Origin: Streptococcus sp. 1643
GTDB taxonomy: Bacteria; Bacillota; Bacilli; Lactobacillales; Streptococcaceae
NCBI RefSeq assembly: GCF_006228325.1
Contig: NZ_CP040231.1
Location: 1,375,001-1,439,000 of the forward strand
Reading direction: 5' to 3'
Length of the DNA stretch: 64,000 bases
Shown: piece by piece, positions 17,408-26,632 of the stretch
Layout of the letters: every line of letters begins with the position of its first letter
How positions within the stretch are numbered: position 1 is the first letter of the stretch
Made by a program: the position numbers and the translations under genes
The notes under the pieces: model-generated
Database searches by the model: none
The model's input: only the letters and a program-made list of their open reading frames with translations
What the model was told of the DNA's origin: nothing

Positions 17408-19069
17408 TTATTTTGCTTCCATCACGACTGGCAAGATTGCTGGACGACGCTTGGTTTGATCAAAGAGGTACTTGGTCAAGCCATCACGAACCTTCCCTTT
17501 GAGATCAGCCCAGTCGAAATCTTCACCTTGGAGATAGTCTTCCACGATTTGGTTGATCAATTCTGAACTTTCACGGAGAATATCTCGACTCTTCTTGAGG
17601 TAGACAAATCCACGCGTGTGAACTCGCGCCTTGGCGATGATTTTTTTCTCACGTCTATTTACGGTAATGGCAACGATGAAAATCCCGTCCTCTGACAAGA
17701 CTTTACGGTCACGAAGGACAACATTTCCAACATCTCCGATGGCATTTCCATCAATCAAGACATCACCTGCAGAAACTCCGCCAGCAGGAACAAAGTCCCC
17801 GTGTTCGTAGGACATGGTTGTTCCCTTTTTAGGGATAAAGATACGTTCTGGCAACATCCCCACTGCCATAGCAGCCTTGGCATGCGCATCCAACTCACGG
17901 TACTCCCCTTGGATAGGGAAAAGATACTTAGGTTGCAAGAGATTGATCATCAACTGCAAATCACGCGCATTCCCATGTCCGGATACTCGCAAGCTTTGGG
18001 TAATGAGTTTCACCACACCACCAGCTTGGTAGATCATGTTTTCAACACGCGCCATGACGGCTTCTTTGGCGATAGATGGAGTCGTTACGATATAAACCAA
18101 GTCCCCATCTTTGATTTCCACATAGCGGTGGCGTCCAATAGACATCTTACGAAGTCCATTAATAGGCTCACCCATACGCCCGGTCTCAAGGATAATCAAC
18201 TCATGGTCTTCAAAACGAGACATTTCTTTTGGTTTAATCAAGAGACTTTCGTTGGCTAGAGATAATTTTTTGAGACGAATCGCAGTGCGGACGATATTTT
18301 CAATATCAAATCCAGTTAAAACAACTCGGCGACCTGTATCTGCAGCAGCATCAAAAACCTGCTGGATACGAGAAAGGTTGCTGGCAACTGCGGCAACGAT
18401 GATACGACCTTCCCAGTCTGCAATGGTCTGGGTAATTTCATCCCCAACTTCACTCTCGCTCGCCACCTGGATATTGCTGTCTGCATTGGCTGAATCACTG
18501 AGGAGTGCCAAGACACCATCACGACCAATTTCTGCCAAACGAGCAAAATCCGTCGCATAGGATTCGCTAGCTGTCTGGTCAAACTTGAAGTCCCCTGTAT
18601 AAACGATGCTACCTTCAGCTGTTTTCAGGACTATTCCCAAACTTTCTGGGATAGAGTGAGTTGTACGGAAGAAGGAAACCACAGTCCCTCCAAAATCAAT
18701 CTCCGTATCTTCATCAATCACATGGAAGTCATTGAATTTCTTAACCGTATCATTTCCTTTGACAAAGAGTTTGGCCAACTCAATGGTCAACTCAGAACCA
18801 AACACAGGCACCTTAGCCTCTGCCAAAAGATAAGGCAGGGCACCAATGGCATCCGCATGTCCGTGGGTTAAAAAGACCCCTGCGATACGATCGCTATTTT
18901 CAAAAAGGTATTCCATATTTGGAATGACGACATCAACACCTAGTTGTTCATTTTCAGGGTATTTAAGCCCAGCATCCAAAACAAAAATAGAACCATCGAT
19001 TTCAGCGATGTACATATTTTTCCCATTTTCTCGTACACCACCTAGTGTTGTTAAACTAATATTACTCAT
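17408..19069 (-). CDS. rnjB: Ribonuclease J2
   Basis: This 553-residue protein is a metallo-beta-lactamase/beta-CASP ribonuclease. Its zinc motif reads THGHADAIGAL, so the last metal-binding His of HxHxDH is Ala; RNase J1 keeps it. This degenerate site and the 553-residue length point to J2, the less active partner in the J1-J2 complex that degrades mRNA 5'-3' and matures rRNA. The beta-CASP part (SGHGNARDLQLMI, about residues 360-372) is intact. The ATG at 19069 follows GGAGGG; the longer frame to 19114 is rejected. Promoter at 19163-19190. Confidence 0.9.
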   Translation of the reverse strand: MSNISLTTLGGVRENGKNMYIAEIDGSIFVLDAGLKYPENEQLGVDVVIPNMEYLFENSDRIAGVFLTHGHADAIGALPYLLAEAKVPVFGSELTIELAKLFVKGNDTVKKFNDFHVIDEDTEIDFGGTVVSFFRTTHSIPESLGIVLKTAEGSIVYTGDFKFDQTASESYATDFARLAEIGRDGVLALLSDSANADSNIQVASESEVGDEITQTIADWEGRIIVAAVASNLSRIQQVFDAAADTGRRVVLTGFDIENIVRTAIRLKKLSLANESLLIKPKEMSRFEDHELIILETGRMGEPINGLRKMSIGRHRYVEIKDGDLVYIVTTPSIAKEAVMARVENMIYQAGGVVKLITQSLRVSGHGNARDLQLMINLLQPKYLFPIQGEYRELDAHAKAAMAVGMLPERIFIPKKGTTMSYEHGDFVPAGGVSAGDVLIDGNAIGDVGNVVLRDRKVLSEDGIFIVAITVNRREKKIIAKARVHTRGFVYLKKSRDILRESSELINQIVEDYLQGEDFDWADLKGKVRDGLTKYLFDQTKRRPAILPVVMEAK

Positions 19070-19162
19070 TTTCCCTCCGAAACTCAATTTATCTTGATTA
19101 TAGGGCGAATTCACCCTCTTATTCTAAAAGTTCTCAAACTTTCAGCCGAATCTTTTCCTACC

Positions 19163-19190
19163 ATTATACCATTTTTTTGATTATTTTCAA
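19163..19190 (-). promoter_or_regulatory. Promoter of rnjB
   Basis: Minus-strand -35 TTGAAA (19185-19190), 16-base spacer, -10 TATAAT (19163-19168). The rest of the gap 19191-19540 holds no gene that I can see. Confidence 0.7.
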
Positions 19191-19540
19191 AATGAAGATC
19201 GGATTTTAACCTAAGATCGTTCACTACTAAAAATCAAACCCTTTTACCTTGTTCTCTCTTTTCAAGACTGACTGTAGAAAATCAAACGATTGAACTTTCA
19301 GACATGCCAAATTCCTATACAACTTGATTTCAGGTAGATTTCTAGAATTCTAAAATGTTTATTGTAGTTCATAATAAAAGGATTTCTTACCTTTTACTTC
19401 TCTTTTCTAAAAAAATTTTATACGGATTCATCACTTGTCCACATCCAAAAGTACGAAATTCCTGTCCGCCATAAAGCCTAGAAACTATTCGGCAAATACC
19501 CACTAGAAGCGAGATCACAAAAAGAAAGTTTCACAGAAAA

Positions 19541-19566
19541 AAAGACTTAGAAATTCTAAATCTTTT
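19541..19566 (-). terminator. Terminator after the LysM-CHAP gene
   Basis: Minus-strand AAAGATTTAG-AATTT-CTAAGTCTTT followed by a T-run, nine bases after the stop. Confidence 0.8.
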
Positions 19567-19574
19567 TATCATCT

Positions 19575-20222
19575 TTAGTTTGGATAGATATAAGTGACGT
19601 TACCTAAAAATTCATGTGGATTAAAGAAGCCACGATAATTCGCAATCTGCTTTTGACGTCTGTAGTTTGCTTCCAATACCTGGATAGAGTTTTCACTTTG
19701 AACATCTGTTACATAAGCAACGTGTCCATATTCACCACCATCCCAAACGGCGATTGCTCCTACTACTGGAACACTTCCTGTCTTATAGCCTTGAGCGCTC
19801 GCGTAGATTGCCCACGTGTTGGCATTTCCCCACCAGTTGCTAGCCCAAGGTGCCAATTCTTTCACGCCCCATGTACACTGACCAACAGGATAAGAGTTTC
19901 CATAGTTTGTCGGAGTCTTTTCGACAACATCTTCTGTATCAGATACCACGTTCGCAGTGCTAGCTGGAGCACTGTAGGTTGAGCTAGCCTGAGCGGAACC
20001 ACTCACTTGGAGAACATCTCCTGGGTGGATGGTATCAAAGATGGTTTTCCCATTCAAAGCCGCCAAGTCATAAGGATCCATACCATTGGCAGTAGCAATG
20101 GCAAAAAATGAATCTCCGTCTTGGACAACGTAAGAGTTGGCATGAACCGTTTGAGCACCAACTGTCGCTAAAATAGCGGTAGAAGTCAAACCAAGAGTCA
20201 GTTTCGTAACTGTTTTTTTCAT
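19575..20222 (-). CDS. Secreted LysM-CHAP cell-wall hydrolase
   Basis: This 215-residue protein has signal MKKTVTKLTLGLTSTAILAT cut near AQTVHA-NS (about residue 29). One LysM domain follows (YVVQDGDSFFAIATANGMDP and HPGDVLQVSG, about 31-75), then a Ser/Ala linker and a CHAP domain. Catalytic elements are YPVGQCTWG (Cys, about 113), GHVAYVTDV (His) and EANY. CHAP enzymes cut peptidoglycan as amidases or endopeptidases, so a role in wall turnover or daughter-cell separation is likely. The ATG at 20222 follows GGGAGAACATAGTT; a longer frame adds 13 non-signal residues. Confidence 0.9.
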   Translation of the reverse strand: MKKTVTKLTLGLTSTAILATVGAQTVHANSYVVQDGDSFFAIATANGMDPYDLAALNGKTIFDTIHPGDVLQVSGSAQASSTYSAPASTANVVSDTEDVVEKTPTNYGNSYPVGQCTWGVKELAPWASNWWGNANTWAIYASAQGYKTGSVPVVGAIAVWDGGEYGHVAYVTDVQSENSIQVLEANYRRQKQIANYRGFFNPHEFLGNVTYIYPN

Positions 20223-20351
20223 AACTATGTTCTCCCTATTTTTTGTTGATAAGGAAATCATACCTGATTTACATGTCAGTTCGTTTAGAGTTATATTTAA
20301 GTCATGTTACAAATAGTTATACTTTTACTACATCTGTTCAAGAAAAGACAA

Positions 20352-20380
20352 AGAAAAAGCCGAGATAGGTTATCTCAGCC
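20352..20380 (-). terminator. Terminator after recJ
   Basis: Minus-strand GGCTGAGATAACCTATCTCGGC hairpin is summarised as arms GCTGAGATA and TATCTCGGC, then TTTTTCTTTG. Confidence 0.85.
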
Positions 20381-20389
20381 TCTTTCCAT

Positions 20390-22609
20390 CTATTTTTCCA
20401 TCAAAAAGTCATATATTTCTTGCACGGTCCCCAGGGCCATGATTTCTTGATTTTTGACAGTTTGTTTGAGATTTTGGTAAATATGACTTTCAGCAATCTC
20501 CCTTTTCGGCGCTTCTTTATTGACAGTCATGACACCATCTTTGATCGTCACAAAGCCCAGTTCCTCAAATACCTGAATCATCTTGACCAGCAAAATTTGT
20601 TGGATATTGAGATAAGTTGCCAGATCCTTCAGCTTGTAACGAATATCAAACTCTGGGAACTGGTAAATGGTCTTGTACAATTTAGCAAACTGTTCTCTGG
20701 TCCCATAACCTGTTAGATAATAGGCCTTGTCAATGTCGTTTTTGAAATAGACAGCTGAGAAATCCTGTTTCTGAAAAATGGTCTTCAGCAAGGTAATATC
20801 TTCAGGAATGGTTTTCACAACCACAGCATCACTATTCGCCAAATCCGGCAACTCTCCAGAGAAATCCAAAACTGGAACCCCTTCTGGCAAGACTGCATTC
20901 TTCCCACGAATGTTAAAGAGTTGAACACCTTCCACACGCGCATCCACCATCATCAACTGGAGGGCAGTTTGGCCATTCCATTGATTGACAGACAGGGTGA
21001 CTGCTAATTCTAGGTTTTTGGTTTGAGAAAACTCTGTCGCCCATCTACCTTGTCCAAAGGCCACCACTTCAAAAGTCGCCTCACCCTTGGAAATTTTTAG
21101 TTTGAGGTGGGCATTGCCTGCTCCCATGGTTCTGGCACTTTCGACATGAAAATCCTTGATATAAAAGACAGGTTTCTGATTGTCCATTCCAAAAGGTGCC
21201 AAGCGTTCAAAACTTTTGACCGTTTCCAAGCTAAGCGTCTCCAAGTCTAGCTCTTCATCTAGATTTAACTTGTTCTTACCAGTAGCATCTGCGCCTTTTT
21301 CACGGACATAGTCTTCCAAGACTTGAGATACATCTGAAAGTTTCTCAACTTCCAGCGTCATTCCAGCTGCACCAGCATGGCCGCCAAAGGCGATAAAGAG
21401 GTCTCGATGGGGATCCAGAGCTTCAAAAATATCGACTGCTTCCACACTACGAGCGCTACCCTTGGCACGACCATCTTCTATATTAAGAACGATAACTGTC
21501 TGCCCTAGCTCTTCCAACAAACGACCAGCAACGATACCCAGAACGCCAGGATTCCAGCCTTCCTTGGCCAAAACCTGGACCTTCTTCTCAGGATCCACCA
21601 TGGTCTTAGCTTCTTCATAGATTGATTGGACGATTTCCTTGCGCTCTTCGTTTTTCTGATGAATCATGAGGGCAATCTCGTGAGCTTCCTCGTCGTCAAA
21701 TCCAGTCAGCAAATCAATAGCTGGATTAGGATCGTCCAAGCGCCCCAAGGCATTTAAACGAGGGGCAATCTGAAAGCCAACCGTTTCTTCTGTCACTTCA
21801 TTCGCAGCAATCCCAGCCATGTCCAGCATTTCTTGTAGACCAATACGCTGAGTATGCCCCAGCATTTCCAGACCATATTGAACCATGATACGGTTTTCAT
21901 CTGTCAAGCTCACCATATCGGCAATGGTTCCGATAGAGACCAAATCAAGCAATTCTACTTGCACTTCTTCTAAAAGAGCGCAAGCTAGCTTGAAAGCCAC
22001 TCCACAACCAGCCAACTGTTTGAAGGGATAGTCCGCATCCGGATGCTCAGGGTGAACAATTGCATAGGCTTCAGGAAGGGTTTCCGGCATGGAATGGTGG
22101 TCGGTCACAATGACATCTACTCCCATAGACTGAGCTAGTTCAATAGTCTCGTGACCTGCAACCCCATTGTCCACTGTCACAATCAAGGAAATCCCCTCTT
22201 GCTCGATAAAGTATTTATAGACACTGGCATTAGGGCCATAGCCATCGGTAAAGCGATTGGGCAGGTAAACACGACACTCGGCGCCAAGCTGTTCCAAACT
22301 TTCCTTCACAATCGACGCTGAAGTCATACCATCCGCATCGTAGTCTCCGTAGATGAGAATGTTTTCCCCTTCTTCAATGGCCTGACGAATCCGTTCCACT
22401 GCCTTGTCCATATCATGGAGCAGATAGGGGTCATGCAAGTCCTCTAAAGAAGGTTCTAAAAACTTCTTTAGACTTTCTTCATCCTGAATTCCTCTTTCAA
22501 ATAATAATCGAGCCACCTCAGGACCCAGCCCAGCCTTCTTGGCTATCTTTGTAAAATCCGCATCTTCAACCTGCGGGGCAAACTGCCATTCATAAGTAGG
22601 AGTTATCAA
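20390..22609 (-). CDS. recJ: Single-stranded-DNA-specific exonuclease RecJ
   Basis: RecJ is a 5'-3' ssDNA exonuclease in recombination and repair. DHH-family motifs are clear: ILIYGDYDADGMTS, VTVDNGV, VTDHHSMPE and the C-terminal DHHA1 motif FGGHAGAAGMTL. A C-terminal extension (about 150 residues) is typical of Firmicutes RecJ. The frame is open to an ATG at 22666, but a TATAAT on the coding strand at 22646-22651, in a TGTTATAAT extended -10 context, would start the message after that ATG. I therefore choose the TTG at 22607-22609 (product MITPTYEW..., 739 residues), which also fits remembered homologues. Confidence 0.9.
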   Translation of the reverse strand: MITPTYEWQFAPQVEDADFTKIAKKAGLGPEVARLLFERGIQDEESLKKFLEPSLEDLHDPYLLHDMDKAVERIRQAIEEGENILIYGDYDADGMTSASIVKESLEQLGAECRVYLPNRFTDGYGPNASVYKYFIEQEGISLIVTVDNGVAGHETIELAQSMGVDVIVTDHHSMPETLPEAYAIVHPEHPDADYPFKQLAGCGVAFKLACALLEEVQVELLDLVSIGTIADMVSLTDENRIMVQYGLEMLGHTQRIGLQEMLDMAGIAANEVTEETVGFQIAPRLNALGRLDDPNPAIDLLTGFDDEEAHEIALMIHQKNEERKEIVQSIYEEAKTMVDPEKKVQVLAKEGWNPGVLGIVAGRLLEELGQTVIVLNIEDGRAKGSARSVEAVDIFEALDPHRDLFIAFGGHAGAAGMTLEVEKLSDVSQVLEDYVREKGADATGKNKLNLDEELDLETLSLETVKSFERLAPFGMDNQKPVFYIKDFHVESARTMGAGNAHLKLKISKGEATFEVVAFGQGRWATEFSQTKNLELAVTLSVNQWNGQTALQLMMVDARVEGVQLFNIRGKNAVLPEGVPVLDFSGELPDLANSDAVVVKTIPEDITLLKTIFQKQDFSAVYFKNDIDKAYYLTGYGTREQFAKLYKTIYQFPEFDIRYKLKDLATYLNIQQILLVKMIQVFEELGFVTIKDGVMTVNKEAPKREIAESHIYQNLKQTVKNQEIMALGTVQEIYDFLMEK

Positions 22610-22645
22610 AAAGACATCCACTCTTTCTAAGAATTCTATCGTTTC

Positions 22646-22654
22646 ATTATAACA
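22646..22654 (-). promoter_or_regulatory. Promoter of recJ (extended -10)
   Basis: Minus-strand TGTTATAAT, with TATAAT at 22646-22651. The surrounding string ATCATGTTATAA also occurs in the divergent promoter at 22758 and in the lipoprotein promoters near 4753. It gives a leader of about 30 bases before the TTG. Confidence 0.55.
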
Positions 22655-22754
22655 TGATTTAGGCATTTTCTCTATCCAGATTGCTTTTTTATAATATTTT
22701 AGTGAATTTTTTTCAGATATGATTTGACAAGAACATTCTTTTGTTGTAGAATCA

Positions 22755-22763
22755 TGTTATAAA
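22755..22763 (+). promoter_or_regulatory. Promoter of the amino-acid ABC operon
   Basis: Extended -10 TGTTATAAA (TATAAA at 22758-22763) about 24 bases before the ATPase start, with TTGACA farther upstream at a non-standard distance. AAAGGAG serves as ribosome binding site. Confidence 0.5.
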
Positions 22764-22786
22764 ATCTAACACAAAGGAGATCTCTC

Positions 22787-23545
22787 ATGGCTTTAGTAGA
22801 ATTTAAAAACGTCGAAAAATATTACGGAGACTACCACGCACTCCGCGACATCAATCTCCGTTTTGAAAAAGGACAAGTTGTTGTCCTGCTTGGACCTTCC
22901 GGTTCTGGGAAGTCCACTCTTATCCGTACGATCAATGGTTTGGAGGCTGTTGACAAAGGAAGTCTCCGAGTCAATGGACACCAAGTAGCAGGTGCTAGCC
23001 AGAAAGATTTAGTTCCTCTTCGTAAGGAAGTTGGCATGGTTTTCCAGCATTTTAACCTTTATCCACACAAAACAGTGTTAGAAAATGTAACACTCGCGCC
23101 CATAAAAGTTCTAGGAATTGATAAAAAAGAAGCTGAAAAAACAGCCCAAAAATATCTGGAATTTGTAAACATGTGGGACAAGAAAGATTCCTACCCAGCT
23201 ATGCTGTCTGGTGGACAAAAACAGCGGATCGCCATCGCACGTGGTCTTGCCATGCATCCGGAACTCCTCCTCTTTGATGAGCCAACATCTGCTCTTGATC
23301 CTGAGACTATCGGAGATGTTCTAGCAGTTATGCAGAAACTGGCGCATGATGGGATGAACATGATCATCGTTACCCACGAAATGGGCTTTGCCCGTGAAGT
23401 TGCGGACCGCATCATCTTTATGGCTGACGGAGAAGTTTTAGTAGATACGACAGATGTCGATGACTTTTTCGACAATCCAAGCGAACCTCGTGCCAAACAA
23501 TTCCTCAGCAAAATTATCAACCACGAAAGTGACAAAGTCAAATAA
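22787..23545 (+). CDS. Polar amino-acid ABC importer, ATP-binding protein
   Basis: This 252-residue ATPase is of the GlnQ/HisP type. Walker A GPSGSGKST (about residues 36-44), signature LSGGQKQR (about 143-150), Walker B LLLFDEPTSALDPE and switch His in IIVTHEMGF are intact. It powers uptake of a polar amino acid. The binding protein starts 10 bases after its stop and two permease genes follow, so all four form one operon (22787-25710). Substrate is not certain from sequence; glutamine, glutamate or cystine-type substrates are possible. Confidence 0.93.
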   Translation: MALVEFKNVEKYYGDYHALRDINLRFEKGQVVVLLGPSGSGKSTLIRTINGLEAVDKGSLRVNGHQVAGASQKDLVPLRKEVGMVFQHFNLYPHKTVLENVTLAPIKVLGIDKKEAEKTAQKYLEFVNMWDKKDSYPAMLSGGQKQRIAIARGLAMHPELLLFDEPTSALDPETIGDVLAVMQKLAHDGMNMIIVTHEMGFAREVADRIIFMADGEVLVDTTDVDDFFDNPSEPRAKQFLSKIINHESDKVK

Positions 23546-23555
23546 GGAGGCGCCT

Positions 23556-24350
23556 ATGAAAAAGAAACTCTTTTTATCCGCATTATTGATTAGCCTTTTC
23601 AGCCTTGCTGCTGCCAAACCAGTCCAAGCTGATACCACCGTCGCAGACATTCAAAAAAGAGGCGAACTAGTTGTCGGTGTCAAACAAGACGTTCCCAATT
23701 TTGGCTACAAGGACCCCAAGACAGGGACTTATTCTGGTATCGAAACTGACTTAGCCAAGATGATTGCAGACGAACTCAAGGTCAAGGTTCGCTACGTTCC
23801 TGTTACCGCTCAAACCCGCGGTCCACTACTAGACAACGAACAGGTCGACATGGATATCGCAACCTTCACCATCACAGACGATCGTAAAAAATTATACAAC
23901 TTCACCAGTCCCTACTATACGGATGCTTCCGGCTTTTTGGTCAATAAATCTGCCAACATCAAAAGCATTGAAGATCTAAACGGTAAAACCATTGGGGTTG
24001 CCCAAGGTTCCATCACCCAACGCCTGATTACTGAACTGGGTAAAAAGAAAGGTCTAACCTTTAAATTTGTCGAACTTGGTTCCTACCCAGAATTGATTAC
24101 TTCCCTTCACGCTCACCGTATTGATGCCTTTTCCGTGGACCGCTCTATCCTGTCAGGCTACATTAGTAAACGGACAGAACTACTAGATGATAGTTTCAAG
24201 CCATCTGACTACGGTATCGTCACCAAGAAATCAAATACCGAGCTAAACAACTATCTTGATAGCTTGGTCACTAAATGGACCAAGGACGGTAGTTTGCAGA
24301 AACTTTATGACCGTTACAAGCTCAAACCATCTAGCCATACTGCAGATTAA
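23556..24350 (+). CDS. Amino-acid ABC importer, substrate-binding protein
   Basis: This 264-residue periplasmic-type binding protein (SBP_bac_3, cluster F) has signal MKKKLFLSALLISLFSLAAA ending near VQA-DT. No lipobox cysteine is present, so it may be held by its signal segment or secreted; that is unusual for a Gram-positive binding protein. Conserved IQKRGELVVGVKQDVPNFGY and GIETDLAKMIADEL are typical of this family. The ATG at 23556 follows AAGGAGGCGCCT; the longer frame from 23454 overlaps the ATPase gene and is rejected. Confidence 0.9.
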   Translation: MKKKLFLSALLISLFSLAAAKPVQADTTVADIQKRGELVVGVKQDVPNFGYKDPKTGTYSGIETDLAKMIADELKVKVRYVPVTAQTRGPLLDNEQVDMDIATFTITDDRKKLYNFTSPYYTDASGFLVNKSANIKSIEDLNGKTIGVAQGSITQRLITELGKKKGLTFKFVELGSYPELITSLHAHRIDAFSVDRSILSGYISKRTELLDDSFKPSDYGIVTKKSNTELNNYLDSLVTKWTKDGSLQKLYDRYKLKPSSHTAD

Positions 24351-24363
24351 GGAGGGACACCCC

Positions 24364-25041
24364 ATGACAGATTTATCATCTTGGACAGCCTATTTTCAGG
24401 ATTTTGGACAATTTTTCAATGGTTTCCTCTTCACCCTTGCCCTAGCGGTTGGTTCCTTTATCCTCGCTATGGTTTTGGGCATCTTCTTTGGGGCCATGTC
24501 AACTAGCAAACGCCCATTCTTGCGTTTTTTGGCTCGTATCTTTGTCGAATTTTACCAAAATACTCCCCTCTTGGTGCAGTTTGTCATCGTCTTCTATGGT
24601 TTGCCTCTTATCAGTGAACACACCATCATGATTCCGATTTATTGGACAGCTGTACTTTGTGTGGGACTCTATCATGGCGCTTATATTGCTGAGGTTATTC
24701 GTTCAGGGATTCAGTCTATTCCTAGCGGTCAGATGGAAGCCGCCTTGTCGCAAGGTTTTACCTATATCAGTGCCATGCGCTTGATTATCTTGCCTCAAGC
24801 CTTCCGTATCATTCTCCCTCCATTGACCAACCAAATTGTTAACCTTATCAAGAACACCTCTACCGTAGCTATCATCTCTGGAGTAGACTTGATGTTTGTG
24901 ACCAAGTCTTGGTCGGCTCTCAACGGAAACTATATCCCAGCCTTTTTAGGCGCTGCTCTTCTCTACTTTGCCCTATGCTTCCCTGTTGCCCAGTTTGGTC
25001 GCAAGATGGAGCAAGCCAACAAAAAAGCCTATTCACTTTAG
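24364..25041 (+). CDS. Amino-acid ABC importer, permease 1
   Basis: This 225-residue membrane protein has about five segments and the HisMQ-family EAA-type loop (QMEAALSQGFTYISAMRLII, about residues 124-143), which contacts the ATPase. Start ATG at 24364 is behind AAGGAGGGACACCCC; the longer frame from 24256 would overlap the binding-protein gene. It pairs with the next gene to form a heterodimeric channel. Confidence 0.92.
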   Translation: MTDLSSWTAYFQDFGQFFNGFLFTLALAVGSFILAMVLGIFFGAMSTSKRPFLRFLARIFVEFYQNTPLLVQFVIVFYGLPLISEHTIMIPIYWTAVLCVGLYHGAYIAEVIRSGIQSIPSGQMEAALSQGFTYISAMRLIILPQAFRIILPPLTNQIVNLIKNTSTVAIISGVDLMFVTKSWSALNGNYIPAFLGAALLYFALCFPVAQFGRKMEQANKKAYSL

Positions 25042-25050
25042 GAGGTTACT

Positions 25051-25710
25051 ATGGAATCTATTTTAGAAGTTTTGACACCAGATAACCTAATCTTTATCTT
25101 TAAAGGATTTGGCTTGACCCTCTACATTTCTCTAATTGCTATCGTCCTCTCGACCCTTATCGGAACAGTACTAGCCGTCATGAGAAATGGGAAAAATCCT
25201 GTTTTACGGATCATCTCCAGCATTTATATAGAGTTTGTACGTAACGTTCCCAACCTCCTCTGGATTTTCACCATCTTTTTGGTGTTTAAGATGAAGTCCA
25301 CACCAGCTGGTATTACAGCCTTTACCCTCTTTACCTCAGCAGCCCTGGCTGAGATTATCCGAGGTGGTCTCAATGCCGTGGACAAGGGACAGTACGAAGC
25401 AGGAATGTCACAAGGATTCACCTCTACGCAAATCCTCTACTACATCATTCTCCCACAAGCGATCCGCAAAATGCTGCCAGCCATCATTTCTCAGTTTGTA
25501 ACTGTAATCAAGGATACCAGTCTTCTCTACTCTGTTATCGCCCTACAAGAACTCTTTGGCGCCAGCCAAATTCTCATGGGACGCTATTTCGAACCAGAGC
25601 AGGTCTTCAGTCTTTATATCCTGATTGCCTTGATTTATTTTATCTTTAACTTTGCCATTTCCAGCCTTTCTCATAAGCTAGCAAAACATTGGCAACAAGC
25701 CGCAGAATAA
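25051..25710 (+). CDS. Amino-acid ABC importer, permease 2
   Basis: This 219-residue HisMQ-family permease has the EAA-type loop QYEAGMSQGFTSTQILYYII (about residues 113-132) and about five membrane segments. It follows permease 1 by nine bases and closes the operon before the terminator at 25716. The tight spacing implies one complex with ATPase and binding protein. Confidence 0.92.
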   Translation: MESILEVLTPDNLIFIFKGFGLTLYISLIAIVLSTLIGTVLAVMRNGKNPVLRIISSIYIEFVRNVPNLLWIFTIFLVFKMKSTPAGITAFTLFTSAALAEIIRGGLNAVDKGQYEAGMSQGFTSTQILYYIILPQAIRKMLPAIISQFVTVIKDTSLLYSVIALQELFGASQILMGRYFEPEQVFSLYILIALIYFIFNFAISSLSHKLAKHWQQAAE

Positions 25711-25715
25711 AAACG

Positions 25716-25749
25716 AAATGTGAACTCAAAACAAGGGTTCACATTTTTT
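25716..25749 (+). terminator. Terminator of the amino-acid ABC operon
   Basis: Arms AAATGTGAAC and GTTCACATTT, then T-run. The same ten-base arms form the terminator after the next gene (26633). Confidence 0.9.
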
Positions 25750-25839
25750 GCTATAAATGAAAAAGAGTAACTCAATGCTATGCAAACGTTTTACTTTTTG
25801 GTAAAATGACTTTAAAACCATAAAGCAAGGAGAAAAATC

Positions 25840-26622
25840 ATGATCCACGAACTTTTCAAAGAATTCTCTCAACTGGAACAAGTAGAAGCTATTGCTCTTA
25901 GTGGTTCTCGTGCAGGACAAACCTACGATCAAAATTCTGACTATGACGTTTATGTCTATCTCAACGCTTCTATTGATGAGGCGACTCGCCTCAAAATTTT
26001 GAGCAAATACTGCTCCTATATGGAAATTGGAAACCAGTTTTGGGAGTTAGAGGACGACTGCGTACTAAACAACGGTATCGAAATCGAGTTGATTTATCGT
26101 TCGCTAGAATCATTTGAACAGGAATTGAACTCAACCGTTTTTCAGCATCAAGCCCAAAATGCCTATACAACTTGCATGTGGCATAATCTACTCCACAGCA
26201 AGATTCTATATGACCCGAATGGACACTATGCTTCTCTCCAAAGAACCTACCAGATTCCCTATCCACAGGAACTCAAAAAGCATATCATCGAAAGGCAACT
26301 CCTTTTGCTAGACCAGGCCATGCCTGCCTTCTCTCACCAAATAGAAAAAGCTATCAAGCGTCAAGATCTACTCAGCATGAATCATCGTACGAGTGAGTTT
26401 TTTGCTTCCTACTTTGACTTGTTATTTGCGCTCAATGAGCAAACCCATCCTGGTGAAAAACGAATGCTGGAGTACGCAAAGGCCCATTGTACTCTCCTCC
26501 CTAAACAATTTGAAGAAACTATTCGCAAGTATTTCCAACTACTCTACCAACCACAACAAGGAGAACAAGCGGTCGTGACCTTACAAACCATCCTGAACCA
26601 ACTAAAGGCCATTTTGCCATAA
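25840..26622 (+). CDS. DUF4037-type nucleotidyltransferase-fold protein
   Basis: This 260-residue protein has an N-terminal nucleotidyltransferase motif: ALSGSRAGQTYDQNSDYDVY (about residues 20-39), i.e. GS-x(n)-SDYD with the paired catalytic Asp, then IEIELIY (about 83-89) supplying a third acidic residue. The rest is helical. It is like aminoglycoside-type or DUF4037 nucleotidyltransferases; the substrate is unknown and resistance should not be assumed. It is monocistronic, with its own leader and terminator. Confidence 0.8.
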   Translation: MIHELFKEFSQLEQVEAIALSGSRAGQTYDQNSDYDVYVYLNASIDEATRLKILSKYCSYMEIGNQFWELEDDCVLNNGIEIELIYRSLESFEQELNSTVFQHQAQNAYTTCMWHNLLHSKILYDPNGHYASLQRTYQIPYPQELKKHIIERQLLLLDQAMPAFSHQIEKAIKRQDLLSMNHRTSEFFASYFDLLFALNEQTHPGEKRMLEYAKAHCTLLPKQFEETIRKYFQLLYQPQQGEQAVVTLQTILNQLKAILP

Positions 26623-26632
26623 GTAAAAAATG

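Noticed and set aside
20281..20320. TGTAAC half-site upstream of the LysM-CHAP gene, like a WalR box
   Set aside because: The second half (TTAAAT) fits the TGTWAH-N5-TGTWAH consensus poorly. WalR control of such hydrolases is common but not shown here.
25840..26622. Aminoglycoside-resistance gene
   Set aside because: The nucleotidyltransferase motif alone does not show resistance activity; the rest fits DUF4037 proteins, so only the fold is reported.
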